Assembly (NCBI GenBank): GCA_963708205.1
Contig: OY970196.1
Location: 1,116,001 to 1,180,000 of the forward strand
Source of the DNA: CAVYTF01 sp963708205
GTDB taxonomy: Bacteria; Bacteroidota; Bacteroidia; Chitinophagales; Chitinophagaceae
Direction of reading: 5' to 3'
Length of the DNA stretch: 64,000 bases
Under the pieces are notes generated by a model, which was not told where the DNA came from, made no database searches, and worked only from the letters and a program-made list of their open reading frames with translations. Of the stretch, positions 1 through 9,754 are shown piece by piece. Position 1 is the stretch's first letter, and each line of letters begins with the position of its first letter. Made by a program: the position numbers and the translations under genes.

Positions 1-1755
1 AAAGGAAAAATTTGGATAGGATGTCAACATGGAATGCTCAGTATTCTTGATACTGCGACTGGAAAATTTATTAATAAGCAGCTTCCTAGTTTAGGCAATT
101 CAACCATTATGAAAATGCTTAAAGACAACACAGGAAATATGTGGCTTGGTCTTTATTCCGGTCTGTTAGCAAAGATAGATCAGCAGTTTAATACAGTTGT
201 TTTTCGCGAAGCATTTAAAAATCCTTCCAACATTACTTCGGCTGTTGATGGGATGTGTTTAGATAACGCAGGGAATATCTGGTGGAGTCCGGGAGCAAAC
301 GGAATTATAAAGTTTGATGTAATAAAGAATACTGTCACCGATACATTGCTTTATCCTTTGCACATCTTTTCTCCGTGTTTTGTTAACGACTCTGAAATGA
401 TTGCAGGCACTGATACACAGGCTTTTTTTATTTTAAATATTCATACAAAAAAAGCCCGCTTTTTAAACAATTCTGTTATTACAAATAATGTTTTTGGTGG
501 AATAAAAGCCGGCAAGGCAATATGGATTTTTGCGGGTAATGGCATTTTAAAATGTGATTTTTCTACTAATAAAATTTCAAATTTTACAGCAGAAGATGGT
601 ATAAGAGATCATGAATTACAAGGTGCATTTTATAAACTTCATAATGGTAATATTATGTTTTCTGCAAAGTCGGGCATTATATATTTTAACCCGGGTGATA
701 TTAAAGAAAAGACTGCGCCGCCTAATGTTTCGATAACAAATTTTATTGCAGAAGGACATAACTACTCTGTTGATTCACTATTGCAAAATCATCAAATCAA
801 TTTGCCTTATAATGAGAATGAAATAACGATTGAATATGCATCGCTTTCTTTTACCGGAAGAAAATCAACCCAATATTTTTATACATTATCTGGCATTGAT
901 AAAACATGGGTTTTCGCAGGTACAGAACGCTCTGTTACGTATGCCAATCTTGCTCCGGGTAAATATATTTTTCAAATAAAATCTGAAAATGCAGATGGTG
1001 TTGAAACAAAAAAAATTACTTCTTTAAATATAATAATCGATCCTCCGTGGTGGAAGACATGGTGGGCAGAAATACTATGGATTATGGTTGCAGCGATGAT
1101 AATTTACACCATATATATGTATCGCAAACGCAGTGTTGACAAGCTTTCCTGCATAAGACAAGCTATTGCTTTGGATCTTCATGACGATATTGGCTCAACG
1201 CTCAATAGTATCTCGGTATATAGTGAAATTGCAGGTAAGCAAATGACAACTAATCCGGCAAATGCAAAAAATTTATTGGAAAAAATGGGCGTTTCATCGC
1301 GCGATATGATTGATACAATGAATGATATTGTTTGGGCTGTGAATCCTAAGAATGATTACTTTGAAAATGTATTGCAGCGGATGCAATTCTTTGCAGGAGA
1401 ATTATTATCAGGGAAAAATATTTTATTAAAATTTGAAGCAGATGAACGCATTAAGCGCGTAAAATTATCTATGATCACAAGAAAAAATCTCTATCTTATT
1501 TTCAAAGAAGCAATTAACAATGCATATAAATATTCTTTTGCCAAGACAGTGATAGTAGGCATTTCAGAGAAAGCAGGCAAATTAATTATGCAGGTTATTG
1601 ACGATGGTAAGGGCTTTATCATTGCATCAAAAAACATAAAAGGAAATGGTTTGGAAAACATGAATTTGCGTGCCAAGGAAATTAATGCCACGCTTTATAT
1701 AACAAGCAAAGAAGATAAAGGAACAGTGATTGAATTAGTGCTGCCAATAAAATAA
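1..1755 (+). CDS. Two-component sensor histidine kinase (Reg_prop / Y_Y_Y / HisKA_3), 5' end outside window
   Basis: The reading frame is open from base 1, so the N-terminus and most of the propeller lie upstream. What remains is the end of a periplasmic two-component-regulator propeller (repeats of the type IWIG, MWLGLYSG, NIWWSPGANG), a Y_Y_Y domain, one membrane segment near bases 1060-1120 (preceded by PPWWKTWW) and a cytoplasmic kinase core. The HisKA_3 phospho-acceptor His is in DLHDDIGSTL (codon at 1180-1182). The HATPase shows an N-box (EAINNAYKY), DDGKGF and GNGLENM. Kinases of this family sense periplasmic ligands and phosphorylate NarL/LuxR regulators; the gene at 1814 is the obvious partner. 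It is not a hybrid kinase because no receiver or AraC domain follows. Ligand unknown. Confidence 0.93.
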   Translation, partial: KGKIWIGCQHGMLSILDTATGKFINKQLPSLGNSTIMKMLKDNTGNMWLGLYSGLLAKIDQQFNTVVFREAFKNPSNITSAVDGMCLDNAGNIWWSPGANGIIKFDVIKNTVTDTLLYPLHIFSPCFVNDSEMIAGTDTQAFFILNIHTKKARFLNNSVITNNVFGGIKAGKAIWIFAGNGILKCDFSTNKISNFTAEDGIRDHELQGAFYKLHNGNIMFSAKSGIIYFNPGDIKEKTAPPNVSITNFIAEGHNYSVDSLLQNHQINLPYNENEITIEYASLSFTGRKSTQYFYTLSGIDKTWVFAGTERSVTYANLAPGKYIFQIKSENADGVETKKITSLNIIIDPPWWKTWWAEILWIMVAAMIIYTIYMYRKRSVDKLSCIRQAIALDLHDDIGSTLNSISVYSEIAGKQMTTNPANAKNLLEKMGVSSRDMIDTMNDIVWAVNPKNDYFENVLQRMQFFAGELLSGKNILLKFEADERIKRVKLSMITRKNLYLIFKEAINNAYKYSFAKTVIVGISEKAGKLIMQVIDDGKGFIIASKNIKGNGLENMNLRAKEINATLYITSKEDKGTVIELVLPIK

Positions 1756-1759
1756 TCTT

Positions 1760-1777
1760 ACTACCTTATTATGTAGT
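1760..1777. promoter_or_regulatory. Inverted repeat, putative operator of cassette 1 (regulator gene)
   Basis: ACTAC, 8-nt spacer, GTAGT, lying 37-54 nt upstream of the response-regulator ATG. Its central 16 bases recur in reverse orientation at 2568-2583 with a single mismatch. No T-tract follows, so it is not an obvious terminator. The operator role is inferred from placement and recurrence. Confidence 0.5.
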
Positions 1778-1813
1778 GGCAATCATTTTAATTAAATAAA
1801 GATTTGCATAAGA

Positions 1814-2449
1814 ATGGATAAAAACATAACGGTAGTTATTTTTGAAGACAACCATTTGCTGCGCGACGGATATTATCAATTAATCAATGGCACTGCAGGT
1901 TTTTCCTGCGTTGGCGCTTATGATAACGCAGAAGATTTATTGTATAAAATGAAAAGATCTGCTCCCGATGTAGTATTGATGGATATTGATCTGCCCGGAA
2001 TAAATGGCATTGATGCTGTGAAAATAATTAAAGAGAATTTTCCCGCAGTTCATATCATTATGCAAACTGTTTTTGAGGATGAAGAAAAAATTTTTCGTGC
2101 AATACAGGCCGGTGCAGAAGGGTATATTCTTAAAAAAACCTCACCCGCAAAAATGCTCGAAGGAGTAGCAGAAGTTTACGATGGAGGAGCGCCGATGACT
2201 CCCAGTATTGCAGCAAAAACCCTTCGCCTTTTTCGTGCCGGTGTTAAGCCGCTTCCGGAAAAAAGAGAGGCTGATCTTACAGAAAGGCAAAAAGATATTT
2301 TGGAGTGCATAGTTAATGGTATGAGTTATAAATTAATTGCGGAAAAACTTTTTATTTCAATAGATACTGTGCGCTATCATGTAAAAAATATCTATGAAAT
2401 CTTGCAGGTCCATTCAAGATTTGACCTTATTGGCAAGAGGAATAAATAA
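1814..2449 (+). CDS. NarL/LuxR-family response regulator
   Basis: 211 aa. The N-terminal receiver has the acidic pair E11-D12, phospho-acceptor D57 in VVLMDIDLPG and a Lys in ILKKTSP. The C-terminal LuxR-type HTH spans about 145-205, with recognition helix region SIDTVRYHVKNIY. The gene is 58 nt downstream of the kinase at 1-1755, in the same direction, so the two are very likely a cognate pair. It is closely similar to the regulators at 31988 and 41565 (shared features: LMDI.(L/M)P, TVFED, GAPMTPSIA). The most likely targets are itself and the surface-protein gene at 2663, since both carry the same inverted repeat upstream. Confidence 0.93.
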   Translation: MDKNITVVIFEDNHLLRDGYYQLINGTAGFSCVGAYDNAEDLLYKMKRSAPDVVLMDIDLPGINGIDAVKIIKENFPAVHIIMQTVFEDEEKIFRAIQAGAEGYILKKTSPAKMLEGVAEVYDGGAPMTPSIAAKTLRLFRAGVKPLPEKREADLTERQKDILECIVNGMSYKLIAEKLFISIDTVRYHVKNIYEILQVHSRFDLIGKRNK

Positions 2450-2566
2450 ACAAGACAAGCCCGTAAATTAAATTTCTCCAAAGACTTACAAGTAATACAG
2501 CCTTCTGCCTCATTAAGAGTATGAAGTGATTGAATAAGGTTACTAATTAATAATCAACTTAGAAAA

Positions 2567-2583
2567 ACTACATGATAAGGTAG
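2567..2583. promoter_or_regulatory. Inverted repeat, putative operator of cassette 1 (surface-protein gene)
   Basis: ACTAC, 8-nt spacer, GTAG, about 80 nt upstream of the ATG at 2663. It is the reverse complement of the 1760 site at 15 of 16 central bases. The rest of 2450-2662 is AT-rich and shows no reading frame. Confidence 0.5.
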
Positions 2584-2662
2584 CCTGTGGCAGGATGTGA
2601 TGATAGATTTTTGTTTTAATAATTCTGAAAAAGGATTTTTTTAATATATTAAAACAAAGATT

Positions 2663-5125
2663 ATGAAAATGAAAATTTATTCTGTGGTTATGGTTTTTGC
2701 TTTTGCTGCTGCACATGCACAAACAAGTAAGAACGTTAATGCAAATACCAACTTATCAAACCTTACAATGCCGACTCAAGTAAATGTAAATTTGAATCCC
2801 GACGTTACTGATTCCTTAACCTTAGGAAGCAAAGCATTTCGCTGGAAAAGTCTGTATGCAGATAATATAATTTTCTCAGATAAGTCAACACAGGCAACTG
2901 CATTTATACCTTACACTGCGGGTTCAGGCATTAATATTAGCAACAATAAAATTTCCTATTCAGGTACAATGAGTCAGTGGATAACAAGTAATATGAATAT
3001 TTATTATAATGCCGGCAATGTTGGTATTGGTACTTCATCACCTGCATACAAACTTGATGTGAAAGGAGATTTTAATTTAAACAGCGGAAGTGTTATGCGC
3101 ATTAATTCTAATAAAGTTTTTAAAGATGATGCGCCAAATCAAAATCTTTTTGTAGGAAATAATGCCGATGATTCATTAAATGGCGGATATAACAATACGG
3201 CTGTTGGTGCTTTGTCGCTTTTGCATAATACAAATGGAAATTACAACACGGCTGTTGGTGCTAACAGTCTTATCGCAAACACAGGAGGAGCATCCAACAC
3301 AGCTGTTGGCGAAAAAGCGAGCTATAGCAATACAACCGGATATTATAATGTAGCTTTTGGGTCAGGAGCTTTATATAAAAATGCTACAGCAAGTGATAAT
3401 ACCGCAATTGGTTTGCAAAGTTTGTATAACAATACTTCAGGAGATAATACTGCCATAGGTTACAAAGCTGCTTATTCTAATACGACAGCATTATATACTA
3501 CTGCAATTGGTGATCAAAGCTTGTATGCTAACACAACCGGAGCAGGCAATACAGCTCTTGGTTACAAAGCTGCCTTTTCAAACACTAACGGTGCAAGCAA
3601 TACCGCATTGGGTGATCAGGCTTTAGAACTTAATACAAGCGGTGCATATAATACCGCAACTGGCACTTTGTCTTTATTAAATAATACTTCAGGCTTTAAT
3701 AATACAGGAATAGGTACAGACGCTTTAAATGCAAATACTACAGGCGCTTATAATACTGCCGTTGGTTGCACAGCTCTTCTTAGTAATACAGGCAGTTCTA
3801 ATACTGCTGTTGGTGAAAAAGCAATGCAAAATAGTACAACAGGTGGCGATAATTCAGCCTTTGGTTCAGGCGCCTTACAAAACAATGCAGGAGGAAATTA
3901 TAATACATCCATAGGTTTTCAGAGTTTATTTAATAATACAACAGGTGCTGATTATAATACTGCTGTTGGATATGAGGCCGGCTATAATAATACTACCGGG
4001 GACTTAAATCTTTTTATGGGTGAACAGGCAGGCTATGCTAATACCACCGGTTCTTTTAACAGCTATGGCGGCTACCATGCAGGTTCAGCAAATACGACAG
4101 GAAGTTTTAATACATATTATGGATATGCCGCAGGTATTTCTAATACTGACGGAACAGAGAATACATTTCTTGGTTACCAGGCAGGTTTATATTCCACCGG
4201 CAGCAATAATACTTTTGTTGGCTACGAAACTACTACTAGCGATGGAAGCTATTCAAACAGTTCAGCAGTAGGTAGCGGAACTTCCATAGTTGATCAGGCT
4301 GTTGTTTGTTTAGGCAATGCGGCTTTGCAGGCAGTTGAATCTTATGCGCAATATTTTACTTTTTCTGATGGCAGGTATAAAAAAAATATTAAAGAAAATG
4401 TTGTGGGTCTTGAATTTATAAACAAACTGCGGCCGGTTACATATACACTTGATGTAACAGGAATAAATAATGTATTAGGAGTTGATCAAAAATTGTTTAC
4501 TGGTAACAATTTAGTAGCAAATAAAGAAAAAAATATTTATACCGGCTTTATTGCACAAGAAGTAGAAACTGCTGCCAATTCAATTGGCTATAATTTCAGC
4601 GGCGTAAAAAAACCGGGAGGGAATAAAAGTTTTTATGCTTTAAGTTATTCAGATTTTGTAGTTCCATTGGTAAAATCTGTGCAGCAATTAAGCGTACAAA
4701 ATGATTCATTAAAAAATCAGAATGCAACACAGCAAAATGCAATTAATTCTTTGCAAACATCTGTTGCGAATCTGCAAAAAGAAATAGACGATCTACGTAC
4801 AAATATTTTAACCTCTTCATCAACTCAAACAATAAGTTCGCAAAATGTAGAACTTGATGGGAATGTTTCGACAATTGCTCAAAATGTCCCAAATCCATTT
4901 TCGCAATCTACCGTTATCAGTTACTATTTACCAGATCAAATAAATAAAGCACAAATAAATTTTTATTCACAGCAGGGAGTATTGTTGAAATCAATTCCTG
5001 TTTCTTCAAAAGGCAAAGGAAATATTAATGTAAAAATGAATGAGCTTCCTGCCGGTATTTATGAATATTCTTTATTGATTGATGGAAAATTAATTGATAC
5101 AAAAAAAATGGTTTTAGCAAAATAG
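2663..5125 (+). CDS. NTAxG-repeat surface protein with S74 autochaperone domain and T9SS sorting domain
   Basis: 820 aa. The signal peptide ends near AAAHAQ. After a spacer (VGIGTSSPAYKLDV) come about twenty repeats of roughly 16 residues (NTAVGxxSLYxNTTGxx), residues about 175-530, resembling YadA-type head repeats and probably forming a beta-solenoid or trimeric shaft. Residues about 565-665 are a Peptidase_S74 / endosialidase-chaperone domain with the SDxRxKxNI signature starting at S568. A coiled coil (about 670-715) and a T9SS type A sorting domain (PNPFSQSTVISYY to the C-terminal KKMVLAK) follow. I infer a secreted surface fibre controlled by the adjacent kinase/regulator pair. Paralogues lie at 32795, 36853 and 39106. 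Confidence 0.88.
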   Translation: MKMKIYSVVMVFAFAAAHAQTSKNVNANTNLSNLTMPTQVNVNLNPDVTDSLTLGSKAFRWKSLYADNIIFSDKSTQATAFIPYTAGSGINISNNKISYSGTMSQWITSNMNIYYNAGNVGIGTSSPAYKLDVKGDFNLNSGSVMRINSNKVFKDDAPNQNLFVGNNADDSLNGGYNNTAVGALSLLHNTNGNYNTAVGANSLIANTGGASNTAVGEKASYSNTTGYYNVAFGSGALYKNATASDNTAIGLQSLYNNTSGDNTAIGYKAAYSNTTALYTTAIGDQSLYANTTGAGNTALGYKAAFSNTNGASNTALGDQALELNTSGAYNTATGTLSLLNNTSGFNNTGIGTDALNANTTGAYNTAVGCTALLSNTGSSNTAVGEKAMQNSTTGGDNSAFGSGALQNNAGGNYNTSIGFQSLFNNTTGADYNTAVGYEAGYNNTTGDLNLFMGEQAGYANTTGSFNSYGGYHAGSANTTGSFNTYYGYAAGISNTDGTENTFLGYQAGLYSTGSNNTFVGYETTTSDGSYSNSSAVGSGTSIVDQAVVCLGNAALQAVESYAQYFTFSDGRYKKNIKENVVGLEFINKLRPVTYTLDVTGINNVLGVDQKLFTGNNLVANKEKNIYTGFIAQEVETAANSIGYNFSGVKKPGGNKSFYALSYSDFVVPLVKSVQQLSVQNDSLKNQNATQQNAINSLQTSVANLQKEIDDLRTNILTSSSTQTISSQNVELDGNVSTIAQNVPNPFSQSTVISYYLPDQINKAQINFYSQQGVLLKSIPVSSKGKGNINVKMNELPAGIYEYSLLIDGKLIDTKKMVLAK

Positions 5126-5561
5126 ATTTTTTATGAATTTACGGTAACATCAAAAATTTTGGTTGCGAATGAAGTTAGATTTAACATTTATCAATTAACC
5201 TCTATAAGGTAATACTTGTTAATTTTCTTATGGTTTCAAAAGATTACCGTTTGTCTTATTCGATTTTACAGCGCATGCTGTCATGACACAAGCGTTATTG
5301 CCGAAATTTTTTGTGTCTGCGATTTATATACGCCACATGGTTACTTTTTCGATACAGAATTTCCACAACACCCGACCAGTTTTCAGGAACGCCTTTTTGA
5401 AGACAACGCATAGAGTGGTCAAGAAAAAATTGTGCGGTATCCATCCGTTTTATGACAAAATTACGTTCCTGAATAAGGAGGTACAGATATTTGGACGAAG
5501 AAGTTTCAAATGAAAGTTCTGTTGCTATCACTTTACAAAATTTTCCAGTCTCCTCAATCAA
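5126..5561. other. Intergenic region, no convincing gene
   Basis: The only sizeable frame is a 94-codon minus-strand ORF (5295-5579). Its start codon lies inside the terminator hairpin and it matches nothing I recognise. It could be a decayed fragment (it reads reasonably from about 5550 down to 5300, for example ENWSGVVEILYRK) but I do not call it a gene. Confidence 0.4.
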
Positions 5562-5589
5562 TAAAAAAGCCCCGCACAATGCGAGGCTT
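5562..5589 (-). terminator. Rho-independent terminator of the 5610-8405 gene
   Basis: On the minus strand AAGCCTCGCA and TGCGGGGCTT form a 10-bp stem (one G-T pair) with a 3-nt loop, followed by a run of six T. It sits 20 nt past the stop codon of the minus-strand gene. Confidence 0.9.
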
Positions 5590-5609
5590 GAATGATATTA
5601 TTACCTGAT

Positions 5610-8405
5610 TTATTTGCTGATTATAAGCTTTGTTGTAGTACGGTAATCATCTCTTTCAACAACCAAAGTATATATTCCGTTAGCAAGTTTATTTTGAAGA
5701 TTAGCAGTCTCTGTCAAATAACCTTTAGATATTCCCAATTCTTTCTGCCATACTTTTACTCCCAGGCTGTTATACAGCATAACCGTTGTCTTTGTTTCTT
5801 TAGAAGGCAACTGCATCTGGATGATAAAATTACCATTGTTCGGAACAGGCATTACTTTTATTCCGGTTATCTCTGCCTTAGATGCATCGGTATTCTGTAT
5901 ATCCGGGTATGTTGAAGGAGAAGTATTAAACTCAGGACCTCCCTTCCAGTTAGAAGTATCGCTGCTGCACAACGTTCGCAGGCGCCACTCATAAGTTGAA
6001 GAAGGAGAGAGTTTGTTTAATTTATATTTTGAATTAGCAGGAATATCTTTTGAATTCCATGTTCCTGAACCTTCAGTGCGGTAATCTAATCTGAAACCAA
6101 CAGCAGAAGAAGCAGGTAATGTCCAGTTCAATGTTGCAGAAGTAGCTGTAATGTTTGTGACATTGAGCTTCTTTGGGCTAAGACACTGAGCCTGGGTCAT
6201 CAACTCAAAAGGTTCAGACCAATCTGAACTGTCTGTTCCTCCTCCGCAAATAGTTTTAACCTGTGCCTGGTAATCAGTTCCGGGGGTAAGATTTACAAAT
6301 TCAAACGATGTATCGGATCTGTTGCTGATTGTCGTATATTTTGTAGTGCCTGTGGGATATCTTCTTACAGTATAGGATGTGCCTGTTGATACCTTCGTCC
6401 AGTATAATAAGGCATGCGTAGAATTAATGTAAGTGACGCCTGTAATTTCAGGTGCTGTACATAATCCTTCATCAATTTGTCCATTGCAATTATTGTCTTT
6501 GCCATCTGCAATTTCAGGAGCGCCGGGATAAGTGTTCGGATCCGTGTCGTCACAATCGGTATTATTAGTTGAATACCCGGCAGGTACTCCTGACCCGCTG
6601 TAGCAAACATTTTGCAATGAGCCTGCGCCATAACCATCGCCGTCTGCATCTACATAAAATTGACCGGTTGTATGAACGGCTGCATTATTATCATCGCAAT
6701 CAGGACCTGAGGTAGTTGTTGACCAACCCGCGCCCGGGCTTGTACAACTTTGCTGGGTGTTTCCGTAATAACCATCTCCATCAGCATCATAATACCAGGT
6801 TTGTATTCCCGTAGTCACAGTAATTGGATCTGAAGCGATCCCGTTTGCCGTTACTACTAATGAATAGGTTGTATCCGGCAGACCGGCAGGCAAGGTTACT
6901 GTAACACTATCTGCTGCATTACCACGCATTACACCTGTGCTGTTCCAGTTGCTTGTTCTGCAATAATATACTTTGCCGCCTGCCGAAAGGCGAACAACAG
7001 GATAGTTGGTATTTTGCTGCCAGTCATCGCCATAACATGCTCCTTCAGAAATACCATTAAACCCTGTACCATAAAGTGTATAGGTAGTGCAGGTTTTTTG
7101 CGTGATGCCTGAAATAACAGGTTTGCCTGCCACAAGCGGAGAGCCATTGGGTGTATAAACATAATATTGATTACTATCAAAATCACCATACAAAACATTA
7201 CCATCAGGAAGGTCAATCATATTTGTTATATAACTTGGACTGTTGAAAGTGGCAGTACCAACAGGAGTATTTACCTCTGTGAATGTATTTGTCAAATAAT
7301 CAAATTCATAAAATGCAGTTGGCTTAGGATAAGTTCCATTTGTTGGAGCAGGAGAAACTGCACATAAGATTTTTCCATTTACCATCATAGCAGATGCAGC
7401 ATCTGGCATGCCCTGAGCATTGGGTATGTCTGGTCCTGCTGTCCAACTTCCGGGCAGTGCAGAACCGGAAGGAGTATAGTAGGCAGTATGTCCCGTTGAA
7501 CCGAGAAAAAAAGCCCTGCCATCAGGTAATAAATATCCGCCTCCTGATTCTAAAAGATAAGGATCATAAAGGCTAACAGGAATGATGGCGTCAGCAATCC
7601 AGGCATTTGTTGCAGGAATGTATCTTTCTGTAGTATGCGCATCCGTTGGATAAGGAAGGTCTACATACAGAATGCTTCCGTCCGGGAGTTTCACCCAGGC
7701 AGATTCATCTGCATAACCAACGGTATTGGGTCCGGTACTGTATGTATTGGTGGAAGGATCGTAAATGGCTGTTTGCAAACCCGTTCCGTAAACCATAGCC
7801 TGAAGAACACGGCCGTCTTCTAATATTTCAGAATTAGCATCAGCGATCCCTTCTCCGGGATCTGGTGTAAGCGTCCAAGTATCGGTTAGGGGATCATACA
7901 CTTCTCCATGATTTAACCCATCACCATATTCACCACCTGCTACGTATACTCTTCCATCTTTAAGTACCTGGGATGAATAGTACAACCGGTCGTAGTGCAT
8001 AGGCGCTATGGAAGACCAGGTACCGTTGATATAACTTCCCCAGGCATCGGGTGTAAGCCTGTTGTAAATCGTTCCGTATCCGTATCCGCCATCACTTTTA
8101 CAAAGAACTGTGCCATCGGAAAGCAACAGCATTCCCCCTACATTGGAATTGGGAGCAAGATTGGCAAGCGCTGTCCATGTGCCCGTAGCAACAGGTGCAG
8201 GACTTAAAGATGCTTTGGAAGAAGTTGCCCTTGCTCTTTTAAAATCGGCAACCGTAAAAATGGGATGTTTCATATGAATATGAACAGGTACCGTTTGTGC
8301 CAGCAGGGTATTGAATGTTCCTGACAAACACATCAGCAATAAACAGAAGAGGTAAGTTCTGTAAAAAGGATGTTCATTTTTTTTCAGTTGTACATTTGTT
8401 TTCAT
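5610..8405 (-). CDS. Secreted kelch/galactose-oxidase-like propeller with MopE-type metal-binding motifs, FN3 domains and T9SS signal
   Basis: 931 aa. N-terminal signal peptide (hydrophobic LFCLLLMCLS, ending near LLAQ). Residues about 65-420 form a kelch-like propeller (repeats such as DGRVYVAGGEY, YDPLTDTWT). A galactose-oxidase C-terminal-like segment follows (TLYGTGFNGISEG, YGDDWQQNTNYPVVRL, YYCRTSNWNSTGV). Next are two putative metal-binding stretches (DADGDGYYG, DADGDGYGAG, CDDTDPNTYPGAPE, DNNCNGQIDEG), two fibronectin type III domains starting near CTAPEITGV and CLSPKKLNV, and a T9SS sorting domain. The base composition is richer in GC than the flanking repeat proteins. I cannot confirm copper-radical oxidase activity; the ligands were not traced. 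A strong terminator lies at 5562-5589. Confidence 0.88.
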   Translation of the reverse strand: MKTNVQLKKNEHPFYRTYLFCLLLMCLSGTFNTLLAQTVPVHIHMKHPIFTVADFKRARATSSKASLSPAPVATGTWTALANLAPNSNVGGMLLLSDGTVLCKSDGGYGYGTIYNRLTPDAWGSYINGTWSSIAPMHYDRLYYSSQVLKDGRVYVAGGEYGDGLNHGEVYDPLTDTWTLTPDPGEGIADANSEILEDGRVLQAMVYGTGLQTAIYDPSTNTYSTGPNTVGYADESAWVKLPDGSILYVDLPYPTDAHTTERYIPATNAWIADAIIPVSLYDPYLLESGGGYLLPDGRAFFLGSTGHTAYYTPSGSALPGSWTAGPDIPNAQGMPDAASAMMVNGKILCAVSPAPTNGTYPKPTAFYEFDYLTNTFTEVNTPVGTATFNSPSYITNMIDLPDGNVLYGDFDSNQYYVYTPNGSPLVAGKPVISGITQKTCTTYTLYGTGFNGISEGACYGDDWQQNTNYPVVRLSAGGKVYYCRTSNWNSTGVMRGNAADSVTVTLPAGLPDTTYSLVVTANGIASDPITVTTGIQTWYYDADGDGYYGNTQQSCTSPGAGWSTTTSGPDCDDNNAAVHTTGQFYVDADGDGYGAGSLQNVCYSGSGVPAGYSTNNTDCDDTDPNTYPGAPEIADGKDNNCNGQIDEGLCTAPEITGVTYINSTHALLYWTKVSTGTSYTVRRYPTGTTKYTTISNRSDTSFEFVNLTPGTDYQAQVKTICGGGTDSSDWSEPFELMTQAQCLSPKKLNVTNITATSATLNWTLPASSAVGFRLDYRTEGSGTWNSKDIPANSKYKLNKLSPSSTYEWRLRTLCSSDTSNWKGGPEFNTSPSTYPDIQNTDASKAEITGIKVMPVPNNGNFIIQMQLPSKETKTTVMLYNSLGVKVWQKELGISKGYLTETANLQNKLANGIYTLVVERDDYRTTTKLIISK

Positions 8406-8787
8406 ACAGTGGTTTTTATTTGGCTTAAATATTAAAAAAGATGATCAAAAAAGTAATTTCGTTGAGGAGAAGAAAAATCAATGATTGATGCAATTACATT
8501 TACCCTGCAGGCAGCAGCATGAGTGTTTTTACGGAGTGTACGGATAATTCTCACAGCAGTTTCGTTATTTTAACAGTCAATTAAGAAACAAGGTACAAAA
8601 TAATTATAACCCAAAAAATTTTGTTGCAAGAACTTTTTAACGCCATTTTGCCGGGTCTCATGCTGCGCATGGTAGCTATGCAATGAAGAGCCTGCTGTAC
8701 AGATAGGAGTTTACATAAAGTTCATGTTAATAGAGGCATTTATTGTATTTATCTCATTATTATTGCACTATTAATTTTTAAAAAATA
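8406..8787. other. Divergent intergenic region
   Basis: 382 nt between divergently transcribed genes. It must hold promoters for both, but I could not fix a convincing -33/-7 pair and see no reading frame or strong hairpin. Confidence 0.4.
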
Positions 8788-9693
8788 ATGCGTACAATGA
8801 AATCCTTTAGAAATCTTTTGTTTTTTGCAGGAGTTGCAACAATCTTATTTAGTTGCCAAAAAAACACTATAGAAAAATCCTTACCATCCAGGTCAATAAT
8901 TGCAAAACGAAGTCTTGTTCCGCATCCGGATCATGTGGTGTTGGTAATATTAGAAAACCATGCGTACCAGCAAATTATCGGATCTTCCAGTGCGCCATAT
9001 ATTACTGCTTTATCCAAAGCAGCTAACAGTACGTCCTTCACACAATCGTATGCCATCTCACATCCAAGCCAGCCGAATTATCTGGATCTTTTTTCGGGAA
9101 GTAACCAGGGAATAACAAATGATAATCTGCCGGCAAAATTTCCCTTTACTACTGTCAATCTTGGAAGGCAATTGCTTGATTCTTCTAAAACATATTCAAC
9201 TTATTCGGAGGGCTTGCCCAGTGTTGGATTCAATGGTGCCACGTCAGGTGAGTATGCGCGCAAACACAATCCAGCGGCTAACTGGATTGGTACAGGAACC
9301 AATCAAATTCCTTCCACCTCCAATCAACCATTTACAGCATATCCTTCAGATTTCACTACGCTGCCAGCTGTCTCTATTGTGATACCCAACCTTTTAGATG
9401 ATATGCATGACGGCAGCATTTCCCAAGGAGATACCTGGTTAAAGAATAATATGGATGCGTATATACAATGGGCTAAAACGCACAACAGTATCTTCATTCT
9501 TACATTTGATGAGGATGATGATAATCATGACAATCAGGTAGCTACTATTTTCAGCGGGCAACATGTGCAAACCGTGCAAGACACAATGAAGATAAATCAC
9601 TACAATGTTTTGCGCACTATTGAAGCCATGTATAAGCTGAAATACGCTGCCAATGCCGCAAAAGCCACTAGTATCACTAATTGCTGGAAGTAA
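8788..9693 (+). CDS. Lipoprotein of the phosphoesterase (AcpA/phospholipase C-like, PF04185) family
   Basis: 301 aa. A lipoprotein signal peptide ends in the lipobox LFSC, so the mature protein is probably membrane-anchored. Family motifs are visible in order: HVVLVILENHAY near the mature N-terminus, HPSQPNYLDLFSG, and a C-terminal ILTFDEDDDNHDN stretch that supplies acidic and His metal ligands. Family members hydrolyse phosphomonoesters or phospholipid head groups outside the cytoplasm; the substrate here is unknown. It is a single gene, convergent with the hydrolase at 9755. A second in-frame ATG three codons downstream is equally possible as the start. Confidence 0.85.
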   Translation: MRTMKSFRNLLFFAGVATILFSCQKNTIEKSLPSRSIIAKRSLVPHPDHVVLVILENHAYQQIIGSSSAPYITALSKAANSTSFTQSYAISHPSQPNYLDLFSGSNQGITNDNLPAKFPFTTVNLGRQLLDSSKTYSTYSEGLPSVGFNGATSGEYARKHNPAANWIGTGTNQIPSTSNQPFTAYPSDFTTLPAVSIVIPNLLDDMHDGSISQGDTWLKNNMDAYIQWAKTHNSIFILTFDEDDDNHDNQVATIFSGQHVQTVQDTMKINHYNVLRTIEAMYKLKYAANAAKATSITNCWK

Positions 9694-9716
9694 GACATTG
9701 AAGTTTGATACAAATG

Positions 9717-9738
9717 CGGCGAAGTTGCAACTTCGCCG
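9717..9738. repeat. 22-bp perfect palindrome between convergent genes
   Basis: The 11-base half CGGCGAAGTTG is followed directly by its exact reverse complement. It shares the core AACTTCGCCG with the dispersed repeats near 19908 and 63150. It may serve as a bidirectional terminator for 8788 and 9755, although T-tracts are weak. It could equally be a mobile palindromic repeat. Confidence 0.7.
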
Positions 9739-9754
9739 TATGGATTTTGCGAAG

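Noticed and set aside
2663..5125. Regular short DNA repeats suggestive of a CRISPR array or minisatellite
   Set aside because: The period of about 48 bp keeps one open frame with a protein repeat (NTAxG). Spacers are not unique, and the same applies to 32795, 36853 and 39106.
5295..5579. 94-codon minus-strand ORF behind the 5610 gene
   Set aside because: Its ATG is inside the terminator hairpin of the upstream gene and no family is recognisable; kept only as a note in the intergenic entry.
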